Positions 12,243 through 23,440 of a stretch of DNA of 64,000 bases are shown one piece after another. Under the pieces are notes generated by a model. It was not told where the DNA came from. It did not search any database and saw only the letters and a list, made by a program, of their open reading frames with translations. The DNA lies in assembly GCA_021234155.1 (NCBI GenBank), contig JAJEKV010000039.1, forward strand, positions 12,090,840-12,154,839, read 5' to 3'. Within the stretch, counting starts at the first letter, position 1; every line of letters begins with the position of its first letter. A program made the position numbers and the translations under genes. This DNA is from Isoetes taiwanensis (lineage: Eukaryota; Streptophyta; Lycopodiopsida; Isoetales; Isoetaceae).

Positions 12243-13470
12243 TCAAACAATTAAGCAAATAAGGAAAAGGGCTAGACCTCTCGCTTTTATGCTAACATGA
12301 TTTTGTCGTGGAACTCCTCGGGGAAATGAATGTGGGTTTGCAATCTGAAATGAGGTAGCTGGTAAGTGCATAATCCAAACTGGCATAAAGTGAACTAGAA
12401 ATTCCTCATACAAAGACCTCTTGAGGAGTGAAATAGGCTCCAAACCAAAATCAACACGCATTATGTCTCACATTGATATTCCCTTTCTCTCGAGACTCCA
12501 AGATTGCGGTATCATATCAGCTGGTTGCAATGATCAAAACAAAGCTAAGTGAACACCTAAATCCAAAACCTTCTTTGGCATTCTCATTGCTAGAAAAGAA
12601 ACCGTTTCCCCTTCATGATAACGCCCATAGATTTTAGAAGTGAAACAAAGAAGAACGCTTTGAATCGTGGTCACAATATCTTTCCATTAAGAAACTACAA
12701 CTGACATCAAGTATCACATGCTTTAAACATGTAATTTATTGTTGTCAAGCATACCAAAAACATCAGCCGCTTCGCTGTATGTTTATGTGGACAGTCATAA
12801 GACTCCATTTGGCCGTAAGTCTTAACTTCTCAGACTCATGTTTCTTTGGGACAATCTCATGCTTGATCCTTCTCCAAAGTGCTTAATGCATTCGCATGAG
12901 GTAGTAGGGTGCAAAACCTGGGACATTCAGCCTCTTTGTCACTTTCAAAAGACTCATCTTTCCAAGCCTCCCACATTCTAATAATTCCCCGCCATAACTT
13001 CTCGTGGTTCTTGGTGGAGAGGTCTAAGAAGCATATGGCCATTCAACATAGGATGCTCCAAAAGAGCAAATGTCGCTTTTTGGCCCTCGCAGTGATACAT
13101 GCTATGGTAGAAATGGGAGAAATCAAATAATGCATAAAGAAAAAATATTTGCCAACATTCATCTTCTACAAGTAGTTCAACACACTCAAGAAATGTCAAA
13201 ACCAAAGTTAGTGTTTAAGCCACATTTAGAAAATATGAATTTATTTCTCCCAACCATTTCCGGCATTTATTATGGTTTGGTGTAATTGATGTATTGCATG
13301 GGTATTTTAATTCAATAATAAATAGCTTCGGGTCACCGCCGTGCTAAAATATCGAGGATGTGAGTGCGTATGCCATATTGTGCTGGGTTAATATAAAAAA
13401 TCCCACCACAAAATTGCTCTTTCTTCAAAGACACGATAATCCGCCATACAAGTCTTTGAAAATCAGAACA
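12243..13470 (-). pseudogene. TRDMT1: DNMT2/TRDMT1 tRNA (cytosine-5) methyltransferase remnant, left arm
   Basis: DNMT2 methylates C38 in the anticodon loop of certain tRNAs. The minus strand of this region is the inverted copy of 40340-41530 and carries the same exon order in decayed form: the 'G(I)..HSHPRYF' block near 13330-13420, the 'HPMLNGHMLLRPLH' block near 13020-13050, and the final exon near 12270-12460, where 'MRVDFGLEPISLLK' is a frameshifted form of the family's 'LRYFTPREV' motif and 'NHVSIK' matches '(P)EHISLRQR'. Upstream exons present in the right arm are missing here, because homology stops near 13470 at the 5' edge of an exon. Frameshifts and stops make it a pseudogene. Confidence 0.7.
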
Positions 13471-13630
13471 TTTCTGATTTTGCTTAAAGATTCCTAGCAC
13501 TCAAGCAACAAATAAAAGATGGAAAAAAAAAGGAAGAATTTATATATGCAGGTTGAACTTGTGATAGTGCCGAATGGATGTTTTTCATTTCTCATGTTAT
13601 CATATTCTTTCTCCTATTTTCTTTCTCGCT

Positions 13631-14083
13631 TAGGGCCCTAAGGGCCCAAATTTTTTTAATATAGTAATCAACACACAACTACTATTAACATTATTAACAC
13701 ATAAACTATTGCATTTAATAATACATTTAAATAAAACCCCCTTTAAAACCCTTTTGGTTTAAAGGTGCATATTCAATACATGTACAAAATTAACACCATT
13801 AAGTACATTCACTCAAACCTTATAGTATTTCGGTGAAACCTTACTACACAAGATACAAAAACTTCTACATGCATACCCCCACAAATCTAGGATCGCTATG
13901 TACTGGCCCGCATCTGAATAAAGGGCAAATATGCCCATCCAAGGCTCTCAAGCGGCTCCTAAAGTAAACTCCCCCGTGGTGAATATGCACCCAAACCAAA
14001 GGGGGTTTAAGGGGGATTTTTATTTAAATGTATTAAATGCAATGGTTTATGTTAATAATGTTAATGGTAGTTGTGTGTTGATT
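13631..14083. mobile_element. foldback element with ~105 bp terminal inverted repeats, copy 1
   Basis: The outer arms 13666-13774 and 13981-14082 are inverted copies; shared words are 'aatcaacac', 'acaactac', 'ttaacatt.ttaacat', 'gcatttaata' and 'cccccttt', ending in 'ggtgcatattc'. The left side is preceded by a 'gggccctaagggcccaaatttttt' like block also found beside copy 2 at 47722. The core (about 13775-13980) is non-coding and shares 'cttatagtattt' and 'gcataccccacaa' with copy 2. It has no transposase, so it is a non-autonomous foldback/MITE-type element. Confidence 0.75.
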
Positions 14084-14089
14084 TTCTAG

Positions 14090-14960
14090 TATCTATAAAA
14101 AGATCAGCATGAGGTTTCTTTTTTACAAAATTTACAAAGAATCCTGTATTAGACTTGTATGTAATGAGAACTCTCTTTACAAGCACGTACACTAGAAACA
14201 AAATCAAACTTTTCTATTTCATGCCATTCTACAAGCTCATCAAATGTTATAGTGCACATTGCATAACCTATAAATGCATGCACTATATGATGAAAAAACG
14301 TTTTGGACGTGGTTGTTTAACATCATTTAATATTGTAGGCATATATTAAATATAATATTGGCATTCTCTATACATAAGTAGCTTAGTAAGAAAATCCTAC
14401 TAGTATAAAATATAACCGAAAAAAATCCTAGGACCTATGGCTTCAACCGGCCCAAATCCTTATACGCCATATTTTGGACCGGCCATATATCCTACAATAT
14501 TTTATATGGACCGGAACTTTTTAATTTGAACCGGATTGTTTGATTCAATCCTAGGACTTTGTTGCTCAGAGATGTATTAGAGCATTCTAGTCTTGCATAG
14601 ATGCAAACAATAGGTTTAGACATACATAAACATGCCTTCAAGCATCATAGAAACTTCTCCTTTTAGAATGCATATTTGATCTTAGCCTATTTTGTTTTCA
14701 ATGACATATTGCTTGTCACCAATCTAACCTAATTCCGGGCCTACTAATAACTTTAATTCGTACGTTGTAGTGCAGAGCGGATTTACCAAGATCCACGATC
14801 CAAAGCAAGATAATCAACTCCACAGCTAATCCAAACAAAGAATCGCTAATCCAAATCTCCATTATGAAAGAACTGTTACTAATGACTCATTCCCAGAAAA
14901 CGAAAATAAGTGGCTTCATTGAAGAGCAGGAATGATGTCATCCAAAACCTTACTGATAAT
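14090..14960. other. intergenic stretch with a cluster of ACCGG words
   Basis: No gene is supported. Between about 14438 and 14540 the words 'aaccgg', 'gaccggcc' and 'gaccggaa' recur five times, bracketed by two copies of 'aatcctagga' (near 14428 and 14549). This may be a small degenerate repeat. The last ~100 bases before 14974 are the presumed 3' UTR of the PPR gene. Confidence 0.4.
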
Positions 14961-14973
14961 TAGAAGCTACTTT

Positions 14974-17040
14974 CTAGATATGATGGATAGAGTTGAGTAA
15001 TGCAGTGAGGTTGTATTTGCAGTTCTTAAAATCAATTTCTTTTATCAAATCTAGGCCGTATAAAAGCATGCTTTTTGATTTATTATATTTTTCTATTTCA
15101 GGTTTTTTACATTCCCCTACATTTTTTCTAGGCATCTGTATGTTATCAGTTTCCTCTCGCATACACGAATCAACATAAATATTGGATATAAGCACATAAG
15201 GAGCAGCATAAGAGGGGTCTAAGGCAACTGCCTTGTCAAAGCACTGCATTGCCAGTTGCATATTGCCATGTATTGTACAGGCACCAAGAAGAGACCTCCA
15301 ACCACAAACATTGGTTTTCTCAGTAGCTTGAAGCAACTTTTCTGCTTCTGCAAAACATCCAGCGCGGCCGAAAAGGTTAACCATGCAAACATGATGATCA
15401 ATATCTGGCATGATTCCATAGCGGTCACTGATACTCTCAAAGTACCAGCTGCCTTCATCAACTATCCCCATGTGGCCAAATGCAACAAGAAGACATACCA
15501 TTGTAACTTTATCTGGTTGTATGCCATCCTCTTCCATCATTTCCAGACACTTGAGCGCAAGAGAAACTTCCCCTTGCTGCACATATCCTGCAAGCAATGC
15601 ATTCCACGACACCACGCTTTTATTGCCCCGCATGTCAAAGACTTTAGATGCCTCCTCCAAGCTACCACATTTAGCATACATATCAACCAGGATAATTTCT
15701 ATCACAGCATCCCATTCTGCCTCATGCCTCAACATCTGGTTATGGATTATCCTGCCCTGCTTTATGGACCCTATGGCACCACATGCTTTCAAAATGCACG
15801 AATATGTGACTCTGTCTGGACTTATGCCTTCCTCTTGCATTTGCTGGAAGCACTCTAGAGAAGCAACATTCTTGTCATTAAGGGCATAACCTGAAATTAT
15901 TGCATTCCAAGATACAACATCTGGATTTGACATTTCGTCGAATGCTCTATGCGATTCTTCACAGCTCCCACTTTTGGCATATGTGTCAATGATAGTATTG
16001 CAAATAACAATATCCTGTTGAAGGCCATCCTCAAGGATCTGATTATGGATGAATCTGCTGATTTGTTTGTCCCCTAGACTACCACATGCTTTTAAGATGC
16101 TCAAAAAGGTAACCTTATTTGGTTTTTCCCCTGACTCTTGCATCTCATAAAAGCAATTCATAGCCAAAATTTGTTTATCATTTCCAGCATATCCTGAAAT
16201 CATAGCATTCCAGGAGATAACATCCTTATTCTGCAATCTATTGAAGACAGCTTCACATTCATTTAGGCTGCCACATTTAGCATACATATCAATAAGGGAA
16301 TTTCCTAGGAAAACAGGAGAGTCTAGACCATGATTCATAATATGGTCATTAATGAGCCTACCCTGCTCTATGGATCCTATGCTGCTGCAGGCTCTCAAAG
16401 TGCCTAGAAATGTGACTTTGTCTGGCTTTATTCCCTTGCTTTGCATGTTATGAAAGCATTCTAGAGCTAAAACATTTCTGTCATGCTGCACATACCCCAC
16501 AATCAGAGCATTCCAAACAACCACATGGCTATGTTGCAACATTTCAAAGACCTTGCACGACTCTTCCAAGCTGCCACACTTGGCATACATGTGAACCAGA
16601 CTACTTCCTAAAACATCATCTAATTGGACACCAATGCTAATGATCTGCTGGTGTATGTGCCTTCCCTGTTTGAGCTTAAAGCTAAGCGCGCATGCTTTAA
16701 GAGTTGCAAGATAGATACATCTATCATTTACCTTGTTCCACGTCTGAATTCTGCTATACAGTTCAAGGGCTGCCTCACTTTGAGAAGGATTTGCATGAGC
16801 CCAGATAATGGAACTCCATGTATACTTGCTGGGATGAAGGGCCTTGTTAAAAGCCTGATTAGCCTCCAGTAAACATCCCAATGATCCAAATAGACGAATA
16901 AAATTATCAACTAAGACAGAAACTGAATCAAGTCCACTGCAAGCTATGATGAATTGCACTTGCCTGAGGTGTTGGAGGTTCTTCTTACTGCATTCCTTCA
17001 AAAGCGAATACGCCTTGTTTCTCGAGATGATGGGCTCCAT
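14974..17040 (-). CDS. PLS-class pentatricopeptide repeat protein, E-type C-terminus, no DYW domain
   Basis: A 688-residue intronless ORF. PPR proteins bind organellar RNA, one repeat per base, and PLS-class members usually specify C-to-U editing sites. From about residue 70 to 560 the protein is built of ~101-residue triplets, shown by repeated 'VVSWNA(I/L)(I/L)(S/A)GY' at about residues 170, 272, 373 and 474, each followed by 'G..PD(K/R)VT' and 'LKACG' and by '(I/V)DMYAKCGS'. Residues about 560-640 form an E-motif-like block ('WRSLLGACTIHGNMQLA', 'YVLISNIY'). The last ~60 residues are divergent, and the catalytic DYW deaminase (HxE, CxxC) is absent, so editing would need a partner in trans. 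The start is well supported, with an in-frame TAG immediately before the ATG. A targeting peptide is likely but not obvious by eye. The frame is unbroken, so the gene is probably functional. Confidence 0.93.
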   Translation of the reverse strand: MEPIISRNKAYSLLKECSKKNLQHLRQVQFIIACSGLDSVSVLVDNFIRLFGSLGCLLEANQAFNKALHPSKYTWSSIIWAHANPSQSEAALELYSRIQTWNKVNDRCIYLATLKACALSFKLKQGRHIHQQIISIGVQLDDVLGSSLVHMYAKCGSLEESCKVFEMLQHSHVVVWNALIVGYVQHDRNVLALECFHNMQSKGIKPDKVTFLGTLRACSSIGSIEQGRLINDHIMNHGLDSPVFLGNSLIDMYAKCGSLNECEAVFNRLQNKDVISWNAMISGYAGNDKQILAMNCFYEMQESGEKPNKVTFLSILKACGSLGDKQISRFIHNQILEDGLQQDIVICNTIIDTYAKSGSCEESHRAFDEMSNPDVVSWNAIISGYALNDKNVASLECFQQMQEEGISPDRVTYSCILKACGAIGSIKQGRIIHNQMLRHEAEWDAVIEIILVDMYAKCGSLEEASKVFDMRGNKSVVSWNALLAGYVQQGEVSLALKCLEMMEEDGIQPDKVTMVCLLVAFGHMGIVDEGSWYFESISDRYGIMPDIDHHVCMVNLFGRAGCFAEAEKLLQATEKTNVCGWRSLLGACTIHGNMQLAMQCFDKAVALDPSYAAPYVLISNIYVDSCMREETDNIQMPRKNVGECKKPEIEKYNKSKSMLLYGLDLIKEIDFKNCKYNLTALLNSIHHI

Positions 17041-18750
17041 CTATGTAGAGCCTACGATTAGGAACCGTCTTTCTTCATGATACAGCGTATTGTGCTGGTC
17101 TATCACATAAACCATAAACCTCTAGGAACAGAAAAAAAAAAAACTTGGACTTTAAGAGGAGCCCAAAAAACTCAATGTAGGCAATACAGGAAACTGGATG
17201 GCATTCTCTTGATGGAGAAGAAAATGTGGCCCGATTCTATGTAGCTTTTGTTACGACGTAAAGGACGGCTGGGCCCAATCCACAGCACCAGTCAAAACAT
17301 GACACGTGGCAAACTTTTCTAAGTCTCAAAGCGCGCAATAATTTTACTCGACTTCCCGCTTTTTTTACTCAACGTTCCGTTGTTTTTTACTCCACGTTTT
17401 GTTCTTTTTAGCTGCTGTTCTGCTGTTGCCCGCCACGTGGCACGGCTGGATTGGGCCCAGCCTTTACATTAGGGCAAAGGCCCCCTGGCTCCGCGCGTCA
17501 GCCCCCTTTCCCGGGCAAAAAACAGGCCAAGGGGCCTTTCCCTTATACGAAATGTTAGGGCAGGCCACATTTCTCCATATTATCACCCTTATTACATCCT
17601 ATAACTTCCGCCCCATCCGACAGTCAAGTAGGTGCCACCCCGGGCAGGATGCTGCTGCTCAACGGATTGAAATGTGCAAGGGGTGCATGTGCGAAATGTG
17701 GACTACACTCAACATTTCGAGGGGTACATTTGCTCGGCCGCTATTACGTGGCAAGCCCCTCGGCGAGCCCCGCTAATGCGTTCGGGCCGGCCGCCATTAC
17801 GCAGTTGTGCCATCGGGCTCGCCAGTAATTTTACCCCGCTGTATCGGGCGAGCCAAATGAACATTACCTCTAACAAAATAACCACCGGATGCTACATGAC
17901 TGGGTCTCCGTAATGCCATTCTACCGGTTTTAGTTCTTTTCTTGCATTTTGAAGAAGCCCATGCTTCCCTATCTACTAGTATTAGTGCCCAGGCTATAAT
18001 ATTATATTTATCATGAATTCACAAATGAAGTCAAATTGTGTTTTAGGTTTTTCTTCTTTCTTTTGTTTGTTTTAACCGTGGTTTTTGTTTTAACTACGGT
18101 TGAATATGACACGAGGCCGATATGCCCCTTACCACATTCGATATTGAAGAGAGATAAAAGCATTAAATAGGGCATTTTAGGTCGTTATACACAAAGTTGA
18201 TACCAAAATGAAGGGGTTTTTTAGTAGGAAATGATCAAAGAAAAAAGGGAGTTATATTATTTGATTGCAAGCAGGCTAGGTCATATCTAACCTCTAGTAG
18301 ATTCCTCGGCTTTTTTCTTAACTCTCTATTTCCAGCCACTCTGCTTTATGTAATGTTATCTTATCTTTTGTAAGCCCATGTTATTCAATTCTGCTTTAGT
18401 AAACTAAGAGGTGGCCTCTACATCGAAGATCCAGAGTCCATTTTTATAGCTATGTGGCAAATAAATTACATGTTACCTTTTCTTACTGGCACTTATTAGT
18501 CCCGTAAAGCGTTTGTTGAATACATCATTTGCATTGTTTTACCCTGGATATAAAAAATCTTTTGGACTGATTGGCTAGTTTGGACACCACCTTGCCACAT
18601 AGGGATTATATAGACAGGAAATCAGTCTTTGTCCACCCCTAATTTTGGAAGCAATTTTGTGAGCTAATTCCATGGGAGTCAAATGGTAGGCGCCTAATCC
18701 TTTGTAAAGGGAAGGTGTTGAAAAAGCAATGCTATAATAGGCATGCGTGC
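17041..18750. other. PPR upstream region and intergenic DNA
   Basis: No coding gene is supported. It holds the 5' flank of the PPR gene. Bases 17320-17400 have three spaced 'tttttactc' words followed by 'acttcc', 'aacgttcc' and 'cacgtt'. Bases 17400-17900 are GC-richer with short open frames that show no family signature. No clear TATA box or core promoter could be placed. Confidence 0.4.
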
Positions 18751-18752
18751 AA

Positions 18753-19726
18753 CGAAGGTCAAAGGGCAAAATAATGTTCAAAAATCAAGAATTCGAGTCT
18801 GGGATTGAACTTTTGGGAACTTCAAAAACCAAGAGGTGCAAAATTTTGGCGCGAAGAGGGGCAAATGGTCAAATTGCATTTTGGATCTTGAGAACTATTT
18901 TTTGTACACCGATTTTGCAAAAACAATCTAGTTCTCATTGCATGGATTTGCAACTTGAATTTGCAATAGCTTTTGAATGATTTCAAAGCACAATACTGTG
19001 TGCTCAATACTATCAAAAATAGTGGTAGTGTATTAAATTTTGATATGAGGTGCAAAAAACTTTACTATTATTTTGATTGAGAAAAATATAGAATGATATC
19101 AGATCATTCTTTTTCAAACTTAGTAGGGAATTTTATTGATGTCATAGTCAAATAATCACAATATAGCTGTGTTCATGTCATTTAGATCATAAACACAATA
19201 AAAATCACTAGAACATAACATAAGGAAGACCTTTTCAGCTTCAAAAATTAGATTCGGGCTAAGGAATACACAGATAATCTCAAAATCACTGTAGACCCCA
19301 TGTTCAGCATATCGATGGCGCTTCGAAATCATGTCTAGGGCTTTCAAGGAACTTGTTGTAGTTGACTCCCTGGTATAAAGGTCTCAAAATTTTAGATCCG
19401 GCATCTTAAGACTTAAATTTAGGCTTAATGAACTCCTCATGCATCGGAATCCAAGAATAGGTAGGTTACAGGGTTCAGGGATCAACATCTAGTGTGATTC
19501 AAGCAGATTTCAAGTTTAGGGTTCGCCACCGTATTTTCTCGTATATGTGGATACTCTGCCCCGTGATTTCCATGGTATAAACCCCGAACATTCGAATATC
19601 TTGAGTTTTAAAAACTTCGGGCATGGTTCTAAAAATTTGGAATAAATAGTTTGAAAGTTTCAATGCTTATAAAGAACCATGGCCATGGCAAGGCAATTTA
19701 GTTGCCAAATTTGATCTAGGCAAAAA
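18753..19726 (+). repeat. arm 1 of a ~1 kb inverted repeat pair
   Basis: Pairs in inverted orientation with 54258-55223 along its full length. Anchors: 'aacgaaggtcaaagggcaaa' with 55215; 'cttttgggaacttcaaaaacc' class words with 55150; 'ggtataaaccccgaacattc' with 54392-54411; and 'aagaaccatggccatggcaa' with 54288-54307. No ORF. It is an unclassified dispersed non-coding repeat, independent of the 6 kb inverted duplication because the pairing order does not continue it. Confidence 0.85.
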
Positions 19727-20039
19727 TTTAGAAGGCTTTTGGCTGTGAATTTATAGAGCCAACCTTTTTAATGAGCAAGGGAACATGTGCGTATTTGGGA
19801 GTCATGGTAAAATATGACAATAGGTGTGAAAATAAAAGGCTATGTGATAACAAAGGTGATGTGAAGTGACAATGGAACAAAAACACTTAGCCAAAGGTTT
19901 GAGTGCAACAAAATGGTAGTAGGGTACTTGGTAAAAAGCAAGAGTATAGAAAAGTGTGAAAAATAGGTTTGAGGTGGCTACGGTGAATAATTTAAGGAAA
20001 AATTTTGTCACTCCCAAAATCTATACAATGCTTCTATCG

Positions 20040-21583
20040 TGACAATGCAGGAAATTCCTCCCGCGGGTAACTACATCACCATGGAAAAGGCCCTCTTTTC
20101 GGGCCTAAATCTCGTCCATGGGATGGCCAAGTGTCCTGGGTGAGGAACACGGAGGTGTCATTCGGCCCCACGCCCCTATGGGGAGTCCTATACAGCTTTA
20201 AGTGTACATACATGTTAAAGCATTACGCTAAATCATGCTCAAAATAGTATACCATCACAAAGGGTGGTCCATCCATCATCATCATTTACATGGTAATACA
20301 GGTACAAGATAATATAAGCAATATACCATAAAATAAGGCTCTACTCTGGGTTCGACTCCATGGGGTCGATCGGACGTCGTGGCCTTGCCAATGTACAGAT
20401 AGAGATATAACATGGCGCTATCGGTATAGAACAATGGCTAGGGTAGTCCACTCCATCTGCCCCTCCCCGTGCACACTTTGGGTGAGGCTGAAACATGCTA
20501 TGATGTGATTGTAGCCTCCAAGAGATGCAATCTCATGGAATCACCCTATGAGACTACCCCTGCATTACATCTCCCTGGGCCCGATGAGCGGTGTCGTGAG
20601 ACGCCCCTCCTGTGCATGATCGTCCCTGGTGCGCTTAGGAGAACACGCAGGCTACATCAAGGACCCTCAGATTCAGATCCCACTTACTCCCTTAAATCTA
20701 AAGGCCAGCTCACTGGTCAGCTCAGCCCCAAGATTCCATATAAGCACTCAGCCTGGGGACCTGTGGAGTGTCGCACCCATACCCGCCCACACCTCGCTGA
20801 CCTAATTATAAGCCTAGCTATCAATCGTAGGAGTCTTGGTAGCCATGCTAGGCAAGACCCCCACCCGCTTCACCCTATCATACGCCAAGAAACCGGGTGC
20901 CTAATCACAACATAGCATCCACGCTAGTTGCGGGCTCTTGTGCAATGTGCCGCATTTACTAGGCCTCTTTAGGTTCTTAGCTGTGAGACATCTCTACTCT
21001 GAAGCTGTGCCCTCTACCCTCCCCATAGCCCCATACATAGGAGAAAAAAAGCAAAAGAGAGAATCGTAAATCAAAGTATCCATCATCATCTTTAGTAACA
21101 CATAAAAAGAGAAATTGACCATTCTATCTAATCAGAGAAGGGTTATCAAGCATAGACTATCTAGGGGACTAATCGCCCCCTTGCTGTGGTTTCTCATTGT
21201 CACTCTAAAGACTTCCCCATTCTTCTCAAAGTCCTGCTTGTAGTAGCCTGCAGGCTCCCTCCTTTCCTCCAACTCTCCTCTCAGTCCTTATTTGGGGTAA
21301 AATTGGGGGTAAGACTCACTCTGTTCTCCAAACTTAGTAGCCCCCTCGGGGCTAATCGCGATTTGGGCCAGTCGCATCAGCTTCAATTGGCTGGACTTTA
21401 CTACTTAATAACCCACTAGGGGCCTAATTAGGGTTACTCACTAATATTCTAGCATAGCTAATGTAAAACCCCTTCTTTAGGTTAGCCCGTTATCCCCTAT
21501 CGAACCATATGGGTTCTACTTATATCTTGATACGGTCATAGTATGTATTGCTACATATATCAGATAAACACATGAACGCCACA
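20040..21583 (-). mobile_element. probable 3' LTR of a decayed chromovirus
   Basis: The right edge is supported: on the minus strand a polypurine tract (ggggagggaagaa, plus 21584-21596) is followed by TGTGGCGTTC, a normal LTR start, and upstream on that strand lie the chromodomain and integrase C-terminal remnant. The left edge near 20040 ('tgacaatgcagg') is only a guess, chosen as a TG at a change in composition. No second LTR lies in this window. The block is non-coding. Confidence 0.5.
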
Positions 21584-21854
21584 TTCTTCCCTCCCCGAAT
21601 AATGTCAGCCCTAGTTATAAAAAGATAAATTTATTTGCTGAAGTAATACAAGATACATAAAGTTGTTCTAGACCAAAGTCCCTTGTCAATAGACAATAAA
21701 TACCATATCACTAAAATTAGACAGAGCACACATACAAAATAACAGCTTAAATAAGAAGAGATGGGCCCCAAAGTGAGTAAGTATTAGACTTTTCCTCAAG
21801 TAAAGATTTACAAAGATTTCACCACTGGCCCGTAGAATTACAATACATCGCTAT

Positions 21855-22938
21855 CTATAAAATAATCAAAATAAGTGGTTGAAGGGACGTTCCCTTAAGA
21901 AAAAGAAGGTGAATGAAGGAAATCCTATCATGCCTAAGGCTTGCATTGCCCTCGGCGCATGAATGGCAATATCTCCCATTATAGCCGTGAGATGAATGCG
22001 CCCTATCATGAATGCCTATGTGCTCCATTCCCCATCTACCATGCATGTAACCCCACCCCTTAAATGATCCATGCCTGACACTTATATGATCTCCTGGCTT
22101 GATCCATAATGCAATGCTTACCATTAGGTTGAGTCGATCGCGATCGTGAAATGATTCGCCCTCGGCATTCTCGTATAAAGTCCGGGTAAGTCTTGTCCAA
22201 ATCAAGCATGGTCGCCAGTGTTTCCACTTAATCAAGTATCGTAAAGATTTGAGTTCTACGCTTCTGCTTTATATGCACAATCATGAGAACCTCAGTACAA
22301 TCTCCACTGATCTTCCTCCGCCATCTCCTTGTGAAGTGCCGCAGGTGTCAAGGATCTCTTCTCGTTAGTTTGTAAGTGTTTCTTGAGAAGGCTTACATGA
22401 AAGACTTTATGGACCTTCAAATGCGCGACTAGATACAACCTATCCTCTTGGTTATCTGAAAGGGTCCCGTTCATCTAGGTGCAAGCTTCTTGAATTGCCA
22501 ATTCTTAGTTTGGCCTGCTTCACCTTAATCTTCAGCCATATGGAATCACCAACTTGAAATTCTCGTGGTGTCCGATGCTAGCCATAGTTGATTATAAAAG
22601 AAGACATTCTTAAAGACTCCTATTTAGTGCTGTTATACGCAAACTCCACCAAATGGATATAATCCTACCATTGGGACGGCTTTGTTCCTGCATATAGTTA
22701 CGTGAGCATATCTTCGGGATTATGTGATTGGTACGCTTAAACTTAGGATCCCGTCCATAATGGTGGTATCGGGTATCCACATGAAGGCTTTAACACCTCC
22801 CTTCCATGAACAACAAGGTGGTATCTAATGCGATTTGTGGTCCGGCTATGGTTAGTAGCGCTTTATTTGAAAGCTTCCACTATTGGCGCGCATCAGCCCT
22901 CTAAAGTGCGCGGAAGCCCCACGATGAAATCCATGGTT
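21855..22938 (-). pseudogene. chromovirus (Ty3/gypsy) integrase C-terminus and chromodomain remnant
   Basis: Minus-strand frames give 'MDFIVGLPRT' at about 22932-22900, an integrase core motif, then after decay 'AHLKVHKVFHVSLLKKH' at about 22370-22420, the signature of the chromovirus integrase tail. A chromodomain-like 'LIKWKHW' follows near 22225-22235. The chromodomain normally steers insertion toward particular chromatin. Several stops and frameshifts break the reading frame. The remnant is cut at 22938 by the LTR of the next element, which appears to have landed in the integrase gene; I did not find the other half beyond 33984. Confidence 0.75.
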
Positions 22939-23440
22939 TGTAAGAAAACAAGGAAGAGGGAAAGAAAAAAAGCTTCCTCTTGATAACTGGGCCGGGATGA
23001 TGATATATGAGCTCTAACCGAGAGAAACCGGAGCAGGACAAAGACTCAAAACTCACCTTAAAAACTCATGTGCTAACCCCCTGTACTCATATATATATAG
23101 TACTAAATTGCCTGGGCCTTAACATGGATTACTCGACTGGATCTCGCGCCATTCCCCGAAGGCGCCCCTGGATTTTGGTGGTGGAAATTTACATCGGGCG
23201 GGTGCCTCCTTGAAGTGCCTGAATCACGTACTGACGCCGGACGCTGGGGCTGTGACGGGTCTCACTCTTGTCCGAGTCACTTCTTGGTAGCCGGACGCTT
23301 GTGCTCTTGACTCAAGGCGGGTCCGGCGCACTTGGCCTCTCGCCGGGCCTTGACGACCGACTCCAAGTGGGCTCCCATCAGGATCCTTGACTTGACCTGG
23401 TCCGTCAGATGTGATGAATAGTCCTTACTCTCAGAGGGCA
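22939..23440 (-). repeat. 3' LTR of the Ty3/gypsy element
   Basis: Homologous to 33505-33984 in the same orientation. Shared order: 'aagaaaacaaggaagagg', 'aagcttcct', 'gagctct..aaccgagagaaac', 'gactcaaaactca', 'aaaactcatgtgctaa', 'tactcatatatatag', then 'cttgac.tggtccgtcagat' and 'gatgaatagtcc'. On the minus strand it begins TGCC and is preceded by a purine-rich stretch (near 23455-23475). The two LTRs differ by many substitutions and indels, so the insertion is old. No matching 5 bp target duplication is visible. Confidence 0.85.

Larger units (their letters stand above)
7480..13470 (+). repeat. left arm of a ~6 kb inverted segmental duplication
   Basis: This segment pairs in inverted orientation with about 40340-48870. 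Anchors along its whole length include: 'atgtaatgctatcc' with 48820; 'ccattgttgagcaagcattg' with 48320-48345; an AT palindrome at 8952-9005 with 45071-45124; the eL36 C-terminal exon at 9095-9320 with 44765-44980; 'gcatgtccttcgtggc' with 43685; 'ggacaatctcatg' with 40945; and DNMT2 exons at 12243-13470 with 40340-41530. The arms are diverged by many substitutions and small indels, so the duplication is not recent. Content is formerly genic DNA, not a transposon with coding capacity. Confidence 0.85.

Noticed and set aside
13110-13205. Minus-strand frame with 'VLTFLECVELLVEDECW' (also at 40590-40640)
   Set aside because: It is conserved in both arms and at first looked like an exon, but it lies between DNMT2 exons and matches no part of that family. 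It is most likely intron sequence, conserved only because the arms share ancestry.
15219-15889. Open frames opposite or shifted within the PPR gene
   Set aside because: Shadows of the 688-codon PPR frame; no independent signature.
20469-20915. 148-codon plus-strand frame inside the probable chromovirus LTR
   Set aside because: No family motifs, and LTR DNA often carries chance frames when GC-rich.
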